Assembly (NCBI GenBank): GCA_964396385.1
Contig: CAYNFH010000004.1
Coordinates: 5,019 to 69,018 of the forward strand
Source of the DNA: CAYNFH01 sp964396385
Lineage (GTDB): Bacteria; Armatimonadota; Chthonomonadetes; Chthonomonadales; CAJBBX01
Length of the DNA: 64,000 nucleotides
Reading direction: 5' to 3'
A program made the translations under genes and the position numbers. Positions 35,928 through 43,742 of this stretch are shown in pieces. Positions within the stretch are counted from its first letter, which is position 1; each line of letters starts with the position of its first letter. The notes below the pieces were generated by a model. It was given only the letters and a program-made list of their open reading frames with translations. It did no database searches and was not told where the DNA came from.

Positions 35928-36473
35928 TCACGTCCATTCGCGTTCATTCGCGGCCAACGACTCCCAGCTTGTTTGTGGATAGACCAGCCTCAGAGCCTGT
36001 AGCAGTCGCTCGAACGGCTCTGTGATGAAACCGCGGCGAGCGAGCTCATGCGCGAGGATGGCGGCCTTCATGCCCGAGGAAGGCGGATCGTTCACCCAGG
36101 CCCATTCGGCCGGTATCCCCTCCCGCGGCGGGACCACCTGTACGCACGGGATAGAAGGGGCGATCTCCGTCCGGCAGTACTCCGCCGAGCCCAGAGACGG
36201 TAAGCAGACCAGGAGGTCCGGCTCGCGGCGGCAGGCATCGAACAGGGAGTGAGTGAGGAGGGTAGTCCCCATGGGACGGACCTTCTCCTCCGGCCAGAGC
36301 AGTCCGGCCGGAGCGGCCAGGGTGTTGTGAACGAATTCCTGGGGCTGCCCCTTACCGTCGATGATCAGCAGACCGCCATAGAAGGAGCGGTCCGGCGGCA
36401 GCCATCGTACGTTCAGGTATGCCGCCAGGCCGTATTCCGCCGCCCGCGGCGTCTTGCGGTAGGGGACAGGCAT
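35928..36473 (-). CDS. unknown protein in the ATPase/helicase operon
   Basis: 181 residues, MPVPYRKTPRAAEYGLAAYL at the start. Contains FYGGLLIIDGKGQPQEFVHN and LLVCLPSLGSAEYC, an alternating strand/helix pattern. I recognise no family. Repeat patches lie on both sides (36487-36539 and 35841-35873), with no promoter visible, so it is probably expressed with its neighbours. Confidence 0.65.
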   Translation of the reverse strand: MPVPYRKTPRAAEYGLAAYLNVRWLPPDRSFYGGLLIIDGKGQPQEFVHNTLAAPAGLLWPEEKVRPMGTTLLTHSLFDACRREPDLLVCLPSLGSAEYCRTEIAPSIPCVQVVPPREGIPAEWAWVNDPPSSGMKAAILAHELARRGFITEPFERLLQALRLVYPQTSWESLAANEREWT

Positions 36474-36486
36474 GGGTGAAAACCTG

Positions 36487-36539
36487 GGTGTTCAGGCGCT
36501 CGGACCCGAATACAGGAATACCTGAATACCTGAACACCG
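36487..36539. repeat. inverted TTCAGGCG/CCTGAATA repeat element
   Basis: Left arm GGTGTTCAGG, middle GGACCCGAATACAGGAATA, right arm CCTGAATACCTGAACACC. Forms a hairpin between two genes of the operon. Confidence 0.75.
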
Positions 36540-36541
36540 TC

Positions 36542-37765
36542 CTATTCCTTGGCGTCCTCTTCCTCCGCGATGATGTCTGCGTCTGTAATCTTGGTGGGGT
36601 CGAAGTGAACGTCTTCGACCTCTACGTCCGGGCGGTACTCCGGGTAGTAACGGTGTAGGTCCCATCGCGTGATCCATCCCCGAATCTCGGAGCGTATCGA
36701 GGTGCGGACATCGGCATGGCTCTCCGGGAGGGTGGGGACGGCGATGCCGTAAGCCTGCTCGTAGATCGCCTTGATCCGGTACTTTACCTCCTCCTCCTGC
36801 TCTCTGGTGGGCGATTCCAGCCGGTATGGGCTCTTCAGCATCTCGATACCGTAGAGCGCGCGACGGTCCCGCTCGTCCGCCGCAAAGCCGGAAGTGGCAA
36901 GCCGCTCCTCGTCGCGTGTGCCGCCGGTCACCGATTCCGCCACGAATCCGCTGGCGGTAGTGAACACCGGCAGCAGCGCGCTGCCGGTCTGCTCCGCCGC
37001 CTCACGCCACCAGCCAAGCTCGGAATAGGCCGCGAGGCGCTGGTTGAGCGAGAACTTGGCCACGCGCTCCATCTCATCGAACAAGATCACCCAGCCCTTG
37101 CAGCCCGCCGCGCGGAAGATCTGGGCCAGGAGCCGGATGCGGTCATGGGCGAGAAGCCGGCTCGGAGGTCCCGCCAGGTCGTATGCCGCAGCCTGGCTGA
37201 TCTGTTTGAGCCGGTTCTTGATGATGTTGCGGATTATTCCCCGGCCTTCGAAGTCGTTCAGGATCTGGAGGCGCAGCTCCTCATCGGCGCGGAATGCTTC
37301 GTAGATGTGCAGGAGAGCTCGGAAGCGGTCGTCTATACTCGCCGTGCGCGTCCACTCCTGCAGCGCGCGGTACTCCTCGGAATCGGTGCGCAGTGTGGAC
37401 GCCAGCGCCCGAAGTGCCTTGCCGGCCTGCCCCGGGGCATGCGCCGCATCGGCTAAGGCCTTGACCACAAGCTGACCGTTGCCCAGCGGCATTTCCGGAC
37501 TTATCACCACATAGCTGGTAACGAATCCCTCTCGCTCCGCAAGGATCTGGAGGTAGTTCAACAGGTGCGTCTTGCCCGCCCCGAAAGTGGCAGAGATAAC
37601 GATGGGATTTGCGCCTCGGCCCTCCGCCAGGTTGTCCAGCTCGTCCTCGAATCGCTCCCGCACGTCATGCTGGGTGGTGCCAAGCTGCGCCGCCGCGTCG
37701 CGGCTGGGCACACCGGACCGTAGCGATTCCACCGCGCTACGCGCCATGACCGCATCCGGGCTCAT
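36542..37765 (-). CDS. BrxD-like (DUF2791) P-loop ATPase
   Basis: 407 residues. Begins AVMARSAVESLRSGVPSRDA, followed by Walker A ISATFGAGKTHLLNYL (~58-73), YVVISPEMPLGN, and a Walker B-like GWVILFDEMERV (~222-233). The layout matches the DUF2791/BrxC-BrxD ATP-binding family of BREX phage-defence loci. No PglX methylase or PglZ is encoded in this window, so it is not a complete BREX system. The ATG overlaps the upstream stop by 4 bp (ATGA). The C-terminal tail is very acidic. Confidence 0.78.
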   Translation of the reverse strand: MSPDAVMARSAVESLRSGVPSRDAAAQLGTTQHDVRERFEDELDNLAEGRGANPIVISATFGAGKTHLLNYLQILAEREGFVTSYVVISPEMPLGNGQLVVKALADAAHAPGQAGKALRALASTLRTDSEEYRALQEWTRTASIDDRFRALLHIYEAFRADEELRLQILNDFEGRGIIRNIIKNRLKQISQAAAYDLAGPPSRLLAHDRIRLLAQIFRAAGCKGWVILFDEMERVAKFSLNQRLAAYSELGWWREAAEQTGSALLPVFTTASGFVAESVTGGTRDEERLATSGFAADERDRRALYGIEMLKSPYRLESPTREQEEEVKYRIKAIYEQAYGIAVPTLPESHADVRTSIRSEIRGWITRWDLHRYYPEYRPDVEVEDVHFDPTKITDADIIAEEEDAKE

Positions 37766-38874
37766 GCCGAGTCCTCCAGGAAGACCAGCGACGCCGCCCG
37801 ATTGGCGAACTGCACGTCATGCACCTCCTGCCCGATGCGCGTCTGTAAGGCGTCGTAGTCGAAATAGCAGCGCTTCACGCTCGGATCGAGAGTCTTGTCG
37901 CGGTAGAAGTCGGGAGTGGTGAGGATCACCAGCTGGAACCGCTCGAACCGGTCGATCTCGTCGATGAAGCGGCGGACCATGGTAAGCATCTGCATGTAGG
38001 CCGCGTCGCTATATGTGACGTCGGGCTCGCTGGACGCATCTTCCGCCGCCAGCCGCGCCAGCTCATCCGCGCTCGCTCCGCGGGCCAGCGCCTCCCTGAC
38101 AAGCTGAAGCTGCTCCGCCTGTCGCTTGCCTCGGCCCACCCTCTTATACTCGTACGGCCGGAAGTCGAACGTGACTACCAGGCCCGCGTGACCGGAGTGC
38201 GGCAACCATCGGCAGAAGGAAGCCAGCATGGATCGGGCGTTGCCGAGATTGATCCTCTCATAGATCAGGACCTTCTTGAGAGCGGATGCCGCTCCGGGCA
38301 TGGTCCGGCCGTGGAACCAGCCCAACAGCACCTCTTCCGTGGTCGGCGTTACGGCATCCGGAATGAGCTGCGCGCGTCCGAGCGCCGTGATGGCGGTACG
38401 GAACTCGATGGAGAGGCGCGGATCCCGGAGCTGCGGGGTGGCGAGCTGCTGCTGATACTGGTTAAGGAGGTCCTGCGGCTCACGTCCATTGTCGCGCGCG
38501 ATGCGGTCCAGATCATTCAGAGCACGCCCCTCCGCCAGGTGAATGCCCTGAGATTGCAGGTAATGACGCGCCTGCACTCCCGCCCACGCGCGCCAGTCAA
38601 CGTCCCGCGTGACCGCGAAGTAAAAGCGGTCGATGCGGTGGTAGTCCGGCCGTTTGCCCTCCGGTGTTCGCTGTGCCGGGTCCAGGTGCGCGTGGTAGTA
38701 GCCGCCGTTCCGGGCCATCTGGGCGACCGTCTCGGCCGCCCGCTCCGGAAGGTCTCCCTCACCGGTGATTACCTTGACGGCGGAGCCTCCGGAGCGCACG
38801 TAGTCGGCGAGGTACTCGCAGTCCAGCACCTCTGTCCAGGCACCCAGCGGAACGCGCGGCACGATATCACCCAT
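37762..38874 (-). CDS. partner ATPase-like protein of the BrxD-like gene
   Basis: 370 residues. The N-terminus WTEVLDCEYLADYVRSGGSA followed by VKVITGEGDLP recalls ATPases paired with DUF2791 proteins, but the usual GxGKT/S loop is not visible, so ATP binding may be lost or different. FYFAVTRDVDW, GLVVTFDFRPYE and FQLVILTTPDFY are strand segments of a likely alpha/beta core. Middle part is helical. Overlaps the next gene by 4 bp. Confidence 0.65.
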   Translation of the reverse strand: MGDIVPRVPLGAWTEVLDCEYLADYVRSGGSAVKVITGEGDLPERAAETVAQMARNGGYYHAHLDPAQRTPEGKRPDYHRIDRFYFAVTRDVDWRAWAGVQARHYLQSQGIHLAEGRALNDLDRIARDNGREPQDLLNQYQQQLATPQLRDPRLSIEFRTAITALGRAQLIPDAVTPTTEEVLLGWFHGRTMPGAASALKKVLIYERINLGNARSMLASFCRWLPHSGHAGLVVTFDFRPYEYKRVGRGKRQAEQLQLVREALARGASADELARLAAEDASSEPDVTYSDAAYMQMLTMVRRFIDEIDRFERFQLVILTTPDFYRDKTLDPSVKRCYFDYDALQTRIGQEVHDVQFANRAASLVFLEDSA

Positions 38875-38891
38875 GCGCCTTGTTACCCCTT

Positions 38892-39650
38892 CTATTTGAA
38901 CCAGATGGCGTAGTAGCGGATGGGCCGGCCGTCTTCGGAGCTGACCTGGAATACGTCCCGCTCCTTGGCGTTGCCGGACGGGTACTCTATCTCAAACGTG
39001 CGGCCGCCGCGCGTTGCCCGCAGGCCTGAGCGGTGCAGGGCATATATCTGCTGGGCGAATGCCATCGGAGGGTTCTCCCGCTTGTATCCCGGAGAGAGGC
39101 AGAACAGATCGTAGATGTCGCGGAATTTGGCGAACGGCCGCTCCTTGCCGCCCAGGTACTGGCAGGCGCCCAAGAGGCTCTCCAGGAATTCCTGTGAGTT
39201 GGCGGCGGCGGTGCGGTTCCGCAGCCGCTTGAGTTCCTCGGCGGCTACGCTGGGCCGGATGAAGGGCCAGGAGAGCTTTCCCAGCAGAAGCACGCCTCGG
39301 GCGGGCTGCGCGCGAACCGTAACCGGCGAGGAGATGAGGGTGTCGTCTTCCGCGACCGTCCGGAGGCCGAACCGCTCGGAGGCGGTCTGCTGGAGCTCCT
39401 GCCGCCAGGCGTCGCCTTCCAGGTAGGTGCGAGAGTCAAACTCCCAGGCTTGCCGGGCGTCTCTCGTGGTTTGCGGCAGAGCGCCGCCTAGCTCCTCCGC
39501 TTGCGCCGCGGCCTTCTGCATGTTACCGAGGTGGCCGTGGTGGCAGGCTTTCTTCCAGGCTTTGAGCGCGCTGACGTACTTCCCGGCCGCCTTGACCAGC
39601 CCGTCCACACGCTCCTCCTGCTCCTGCAGCGCCTCCTCCAAGCTCAACAT
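38892..39650 (-). CDS. unknown first protein of the ATPase/helicase operon
   Basis: 252 residues with AGGAGGTGCT just before the ATG at 39650. The first ~80 residues are a likely coiled coil (LEEALQEQEERVDGLVKAAG). The rest includes GVLLLGKLSWPFIRPSVAAE and RTFEIEYPSGNAKERDVFQV, mixed alpha/beta. I recognise no family. Being first in the operon, it may be a substrate-binding or scaffold subunit. Confidence 0.65.
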   Translation of the reverse strand: MLSLEEALQEQEERVDGLVKAAGKYVSALKAWKKACHHGHLGNMQKAAAQAEELGGALPQTTRDARQAWEFDSRTYLEGDAWRQELQQTASERFGLRTVAEDDTLISSPVTVRAQPARGVLLLGKLSWPFIRPSVAAEELKRLRNRTAAANSQEFLESLLGACQYLGGKERPFAKFRDIYDLFCLSPGYKRENPPMAFAQQIYALHRSGLRATRGGRTFEIEYPSGNAKERDVFQVSSEDGRPIRYYAIWFK

Positions 39651-39742
39651 AGCACCTCCTGGTACTTTGCCCCATTCTACCCGCTTAGTGCGTGCCCTTC
39701 CCAGGAACCTCGCGCTCTCAGTGCCAACCTGTCGGCCAACGG

Positions 39743-39748
39743 TATAAT
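39743..39748 (+). promoter_or_regulatory. -10 element (TATAAT) of the HEPN-like pair
   Basis: A perfect TATAAT lies right at the possible ATG cluster (39747, 39750, 39756). If it is a promoter, the start site would fall at about 39755 and the third ATG (39756) would be leaderless. The 92-bp space to the divergent operon makes this the only visible promoter candidate. Confidence 0.4.
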
Positions 39749-40055
39749 GATGAGCATGAAAACGCTGGCCGATTCTCTGATTGGTGGATTGACTGAGTCC
39801 AAGGAACTCGAACGTGTCTTGCGGGAGCGTGTTGGAGCGTCCATCCAAGTTGCAGATTGGGTGGTCGGCGAAGGTACCGATGCGGGGGGCGACAGGGCCA
39901 TCTGGGTTTACGGCCTGCTGAGTGACCCCGACACTTCCTTCGAGATCACGGCCAATGTTCGCAAGGAAGTACGGGCTGTTATCCAAGACGCTTTGGGCAG
40001 CGATGCCCCCTGGGTCTACGTGCGCTTCACCGATGCCGCTGAAGTTCACGGTTAA
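39747..40055 (+). CDS. small unknown protein coupled to a HEPN-like gene
   Basis: 102 residues from the first of three nearby ATGs. Contains KELERVLRERVGASIQVADWVVG and DAPWVYVRFTDAAEV, alpha/beta mix. The stop overlaps the next ATG (TAATG). Such small proteins before HEPN-like proteins are often antitoxins or partners; this is inference from the layout. Not recognised as a known family. Confidence 0.6.
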   Translation: MMSMKTLADSLIGGLTESKELERVLRERVGASIQVADWVVGEGTDAGGDRAIWVYGLLSDPDTSFEITANVRKEVRAVIQDALGSDAPWVYVRFTDAAEVHG

Positions 40056-40561
40056 TGGCTCTCCATCACGACCTTCTTGCTCAAGCTCGCCTTCTTGCCA
40101 CTCATGAACCCCGAAAGCCCAAGCAGGCGAGTTTGCGCCGGGCCATTTCTACAGCGTACTATGCTCTATTTCACCTACTGACATCCGAAGCCGCAGGTAG
40201 TTGGTTGACAGGAGCCGGACGTGACGCATTGCGAGCTTCCCTCAGGCGTGCATTTGACCATTCTACGATGAGGCGAGCATGCCAGGAGATTGTGAAGCCC
40301 AACGAAGGCAAACTGCATTCCGCATTGTGCGGAGTGCCGTGCCCGCCTCGACTGAAGGACGTGGCGGCCGCGTTTGTGGAGCTTCAGCAAGCCCGACACG
40401 AGGCAGACTACGACGTTACCCACCGCTACACGCGTCGAGAGGCACTGGAAATGGTAATGCTCGCCGAAGGCGCCTTCGACGATTGGCGGGCCGCGCGCAA
40501 TAGCATTCCGGCAGAGGCCTTCCTGGCCGCCCTTATCGCCGAGAGAGGCATGGGGCGCTAG
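40055..40561 (+). CDS. HEPN-like domain protein
   Basis: 168 residues, all helical. The segment KQASLRRAISTAYYALFHLL (~residues 22-41) is typical of HEPN-related proteins (often listed with DUF4145 or RloA-type), and RYTRREALEMVMLAEGAFDDW closes the bundle. A clear catalytic RxxxxH is not seen, so ribonuclease action is uncertain. Coupled to the preceding gene by TAATG. It may be a toxin partner or a stress protein. Confidence 0.65.
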   Translation: MALHHDLLAQARLLATHEPRKPKQASLRRAISTAYYALFHLLTSEAAGSWLTGAGRDALRASLRRAFDHSTMRRACQEIVKPNEGKLHSALCGVPCPPRLKDVAAAFVELQQARHEADYDVTHRYTRREALEMVMLAEGAFDDWRAARNSIPAEAFLAALIAERGMGR

Positions 40562-40576
40562 CGTCTTCGAAGTGAG

Positions 40577-40967
40577 TTGTAGGGGCAGCCCTGCGTAGCC
40601 GGCCGCGTCGCCTGCAACCTCGGCGTGCCGGGCTGAGTTCTAGAGGCAGGAGGAAGTCGTGCCTGAGCCGCCTGAGAGACCGGAGCCGTCGATTGGGGCG
40701 CTGATTGCGCGCGGGATCGCGATGATCGTGTGCGCGATTGTCGCGGCGAACTTGATCCTCGCGCTGCATGCGCCGGTGGGGCACTGAGGCCGAAGCGGAT
40801 GGCCGCGCGATTCCGCTACTGCCCGGACCCGATATTCCTGGCGGCCGCCGCGCCCTCCCTCAGGCAATAGCTTCGGCTTCCTGGACGGACACGCGAGGTC
40901 TGTGACTCAGGACAAGGTCCCCACTCTGCAATGGCGGCCAGGCGTTAACCAGAGTCACCCCCGTTGA
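40577..40967 (+). pseudogene. decayed, internally deleted copy of the 32816-34190 cassette
   Basis: Aligns with 32816-33100 in the leader, the 42-residue gene and the first ~23 codons of the membrane protein (MAARFRYCPDPIFLAAAAPS, then a stop at 40868-40870). It then jumps to FGFLDGHARSVTQDKVPTLQ (40872-40967), equivalent to the far 3' part of the DUF1559-like gene (GFIDGHVKFT). So about 1 kb has been lost from the middle. The 42-residue frame is intact and listed separately. Confidence 0.8.
40659..40787 (+). CDS. 42-residue single-TM protein (second copy)
   Basis: GTG start with AGGAGGAAG upstream. Differs from the copy at 32897-33025 at two positions (PPERPEP for PSERPEP, NLILAL for NVILAL). 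The frame is kept while the genes after it have decayed, which suggests either recent duplication or selection on the small protein. Confidence 0.5.
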   Translation: MPEPPERPEPSIGALIARGIAMIVCAIVAANLILALHAPVGH

Positions 40968-41046
40968 CGACCACTGCTTTCGCTTCGCAGGAGCCAAGCC
41001 TCCGCGAAGAGAACAGGGCTTCACCAAGTCAGCCGGAGCAACAAGA

Positions 41047-42288
41047 ATGCCCTGGATTCCGTCTCCTTCCCTCTGCTGCGCTGTGGCTATCGTGGCGGCC
41101 GGATGCCTGATGGCTGTGGCCACCGGGCAGACGCGGGAGTGGCCCAGCGTGGAGATGCTGCCGGCCAACCCGGAACTGCCGGACCCGCTGATGATGTTCG
41201 ACGGCACGCGCGTTACCACCAGGCGGCAGTGGAGAATGGAGCGGCGGCCGGAGCTCAAGCGGCTCTTTGAACACTATATGTACGGTACGGCGCCTCCTCC
41301 TCCCCGCAACCTCAAAGCCACCCTGGAGCGCGAGGACCCGCGGTTCTTTGGCGGCAAGGCTACCGAGCGGCAGGTGACGCTGCGGTTCGGCCCGAAGGAC
41401 ACGCCTCCCATTCACCTGCTCCTGCTCATCCCCAACCGGCGAAGCAGCCCCGCGCCGGCCTTCGCGGGCCTCGCCTTCTGCCGCAACTACGCCGTGGTGG
41501 ACGATCCCACGCTCCCCAGGCCGGCCGGCGCGAAGGACCCGCGCGGCTCTCAGAGGGACACCTGGAATGTGGAGCAGTCCATCGACCGGGGCTACGCCGT
41601 GGCCACCTTCTTCAACGGGGACGTGGAGCCGGACGACCCGAACGCCACCACCGGCGTGCGGGCAAGCTACCGCCCGGTGGGACGCTGGGACTGGGGCACC
41701 ATCGCCGCCTGGGCATGGGGCATCCAGCGCGTGGTGGACTACCTCCGGACCGTGCCGGATATCGACCGCCGCCGCATCGCCGCGGTGGGCCACTCACGCA
41801 ACGGCAAGGCAGCCCTGCTCGCCGCCGCTTTCGACGAACGCATCGCCCTCGCCATCCCGCTCCAGGCCGGCTGCGGGGGTACGGCCCCCAGCCGCGGGAC
41901 GGTCGGGGAGTCTGTACAGGCGATTAACGACCGCTTTCCGCACTGGTTCAACGCACGGTTCAAGCGGTTCAACAACCGGCCGGAGCGGCTGCCCTTCGAC
42001 CAGAATGGCCTGTTAGCCCTCGTGGCCCCGCGGCCGGTGCTCTTCTCCAACGCGACGGAGGACACCTGGGCCAATCCGGCCGGCCAGTTCGAGGTGCTGC
42101 GCGGCGCCGACCCGGTTTACCGCTTCCTTGGGGTGGATGGGCTGGGAGCCCAGCAGATGCCGCCCACCGGCGAGCTCCTCAACAGCCGGCTCGGCTACTT
42201 CGTCCGCCCCGGCCAGCACTCGATGACACGCGTGGACTGGAACGCGTTCCTGGATTATGCCGACCAGTGGCTGAAGGCACCGGAGTAG
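41047..42288 (+). CDS. CE15-like glucuronoyl esterase
   Basis: 413 residues with an N-terminal hydrophobic segment (VAIVAAGCLMAVATG) acting as signal peptide or anchor. Serine hydrolase nucleophile elbow GHSRNGKAAL (~residues 256-265), then IPLQAGCGGTAPSRG as in bacterial carbohydrate esterase family 15, and a C-terminal histidine region GQHSMTRVDW. CE15 enzymes cleave esters between glucuronoxylan and lignin. Best match by motif pattern; another alpha/beta hydrolase activity is possible. It fits the plant-polysaccharide genes elsewhere in the window. Confidence 0.75.
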   Translation: MPWIPSPSLCCAVAIVAAGCLMAVATGQTREWPSVEMLPANPELPDPLMMFDGTRVTTRRQWRMERRPELKRLFEHYMYGTAPPPPRNLKATLEREDPRFFGGKATERQVTLRFGPKDTPPIHLLLLIPNRRSSPAPAFAGLAFCRNYAVVDDPTLPRPAGAKDPRGSQRDTWNVEQSIDRGYAVATFFNGDVEPDDPNATTGVRASYRPVGRWDWGTIAAWAWGIQRVVDYLRTVPDIDRRRIAAVGHSRNGKAALLAAAFDERIALAIPLQAGCGGTAPSRGTVGESVQAINDRFPHWFNARFKRFNNRPERLPFDQNGLLALVAPRPVLFSNATEDTWANPAGQFEVLRGADPVYRFLGVDGLGAQQMPPTGELLNSRLGYFVRPGQHSMTRVDWNAFLDYADQWLKAPE

Positions 42289-42289
42289 A

Positions 42290-42366
42290 GGAGTGTTGGA
42301 GTGATGGAGTAGTGACTCCGGATTCCGCTTCACAGCACTCCATCACTCCAGTACTCCAGCACTCCC
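42290..42366. repeat. two-arm repeat element with CCGGATTCCG core
   Basis: Left arm GGAGTGTTGGAGTGATGGAG, core CCGGATTCCG (42318-42327), right arm ACTCCATCACTCCAGTACTC and CAGCACTCC. Nearly the same design as 7017-7104. The right arm is read as the first codons of the sulfotransferase frame. Confidence 0.92.
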
Positions 42367-43367
42367 CCGTCATCATCGGATGTGCGCCAAGCACGGGGAG
42401 CACGCTGCTCCGGATGCTGCTGGGGCGGCATCCCGCGATTGTCTCCGGCGGAGAGCTGGCCGTCTTTGACAAGCCGGAGCTGCTGCGGGCTTCGGATAAG
42501 GAGTACCGGGCACGCATCGGGAAGTGGCTTGCGGAGGGGCTGCCGGTCCCGTTCGTGGGCGGCTCGCGGCAGATATTCCGGGACCTGGAAGAGTATCCGT
42601 GGACGCGAGACGAGGTCGAGGAGCTGGCCTGCTCCGTCTCCACCGTGCGGGAGCTGCTGGACGCGCTCTACGCCCGAAGTTTGAAGGCCAAAGGGGCGGT
42701 GAGGTGGCTGGAGAAGACGCCCTCCAACATCTACTGCTTCGACGCCATCAGGCGGCTCTACCCCGAGGCAAAGCTCATCCACATCGTACGGGATGGCCGG
42801 GACGCGGTGGTCTCCTACAACCGGCGCGAGCCTAGCGCATTCCGGGCCGTAGCCCGCTGGTACTGTGCTACGGTAGCCGGGATACAGTGGCGCGGGCATC
42901 CGGACTACCTGGAGGTGCGGTACGAGGAGCTGGTCACACAGCCGGTGCGGGTGCTGCGCATGATCTGCGGGTTTCTGGAGGAGCCCTACGCAGAGGAGAT
43001 GCTGCGGCCCGGCGCACCATACTTGCGTGGGCCGGGCGGCTGGCGGCTGGATCCGGCAGCCGCGATCCAGCGCACCAGCGTCGGGCAGTATCGAGAGGAG
43101 TTGACGGAGTCGCAGCGGCGCCTCTTCAGCGCTGTCGGTCTCTCGGAGGCGGGCCGCACCCCGTTCGCACCCCGCGGCGGGGCAGCGCCGGAGTCACCGC
43201 TCGCGCTACAGGAGCATCTCGGCTATCCCACTGACGGTCTGGAAAACGCCGCTCCGCTTACGCGCGGAGAGGCGCTAGCCCACTGGCAGGGCTACCTCCG
43301 GCACCGGCGCGCCACGTTGAAGAGGTTCGGCATTTTGCACCGGAGCTTCGTCCGCCTCAGGACATGA
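42312..43367 (+). CDS. sulfotransferase family protein
   Basis: About 351 residues. 5'-phosphosulfate loop VIIGCAPSTGSTLLRMLLGR near the N-terminus, and the 3'-phosphate site IHIVRDGRDAVVSY (~residues 158-171). Sulfotransferases move sulfate from PAPS to a hydroxyl or amine. The start is uncertain because the N-terminal codons fall in the repeat element (VTPDSASQHSITPVLQHS); GTG 42312 or GTG 42267 are the candidates. The true start may originally have been at other sequence now replaced by repeat DNA. Confidence 0.78.
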   Translation: MTPDSASQHSITPVLQHSPVIIGCAPSTGSTLLRMLLGRHPAIVSGGELAVFDKPELLRASDKEYRARIGKWLAEGLPVPFVGGSRQIFRDLEEYPWTRDEVEELACSVSTVRELLDALYARSLKAKGAVRWLEKTPSNIYCFDAIRRLYPEAKLIHIVRDGRDAVVSYNRREPSAFRAVARWYCATVAGIQWRGHPDYLEVRYEELVTQPVRVLRMICGFLEEPYAEEMLRPGAPYLRGPGGWRLDPAAAIQRTSVGQYREELTESQRRLFSAVGLSEAGRTPFAPRGGAAPESPLALQEHLGYPTDGLENAAPLTRGEALAHWQGYLRHRRATLKRFGILHRSFVRLRT

Positions 43368-43370
43368 TCC

Positions 43371-43679
43371 CTATCGGCCGCCCGACGTCATGCCGTTGCC
43401 GCCCGAGGTCATGCCTGTTCCGCCGGACATCATCCCGCTGCCACCAGGCGTCATTCCACCGGAGGACATGGATCCCTGCATAGAGGCGGGACCGCCCTCC
43501 ATGCCCATTGGAGGGCCGTTAGGCGGCGCCGGCCTCTGGAACGTGGTCGTCTTGTCCTCTACGCGATTACCAGATGAACCCATAAAGAGCTTATATCCTA
43601 TTGCGACGATGATCAGCGCGATAACTACGACGATGCCGATGGCCGCCGGAGTGCCGATGCCGCTCTTGCCCTGGCCCAT
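43371..43679 (-). CDS. small single-TM protein with Met/Gly-rich repeats (module B)
   Basis: 102 residues. One hydrophobic segment (AAIGIVVVIALIIVAIGYKL, ~residues 12-31), then a flexible tail ending in near-tandem units GMTPGGSGMMSGGTGMTSGG and GNGMTSGGR. It has the same position and layout as 13575-13835 in module A. Met-rich tails can bind Cu or be disordered linkers; no claim is made. Confidence 0.7.
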   Translation of the reverse strand: MGQGKSGIGTPAAIGIVVVIALIIVAIGYKLFMGSSGNRVEDKTTTFQRPAPPNGPPMGMEGGPASMQGSMSSGGMTPGGSGMMSGGTGMTSGGNGMTSGGR

Positions 43680-43742
43680 TTTCTGTTCCTTTCCACTAGC
43701 GATGCCGTTCGGCGCAGTGCGCCGGCCGGTGTGAGATACCCC

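Noticed and set aside
34186..39650. Full BREX locus
   Set aside because: PglX, PglZ, BrxA/B/L are absent; only the BrxD-like ATPase and a helicase are comparable.
40041..40561. HEPN ribonuclease with RxxxxH site
   Set aside because: The helix pattern fits, but I could not see a convincing catalytic RxxxxH, so only a HEPN-like label is given.
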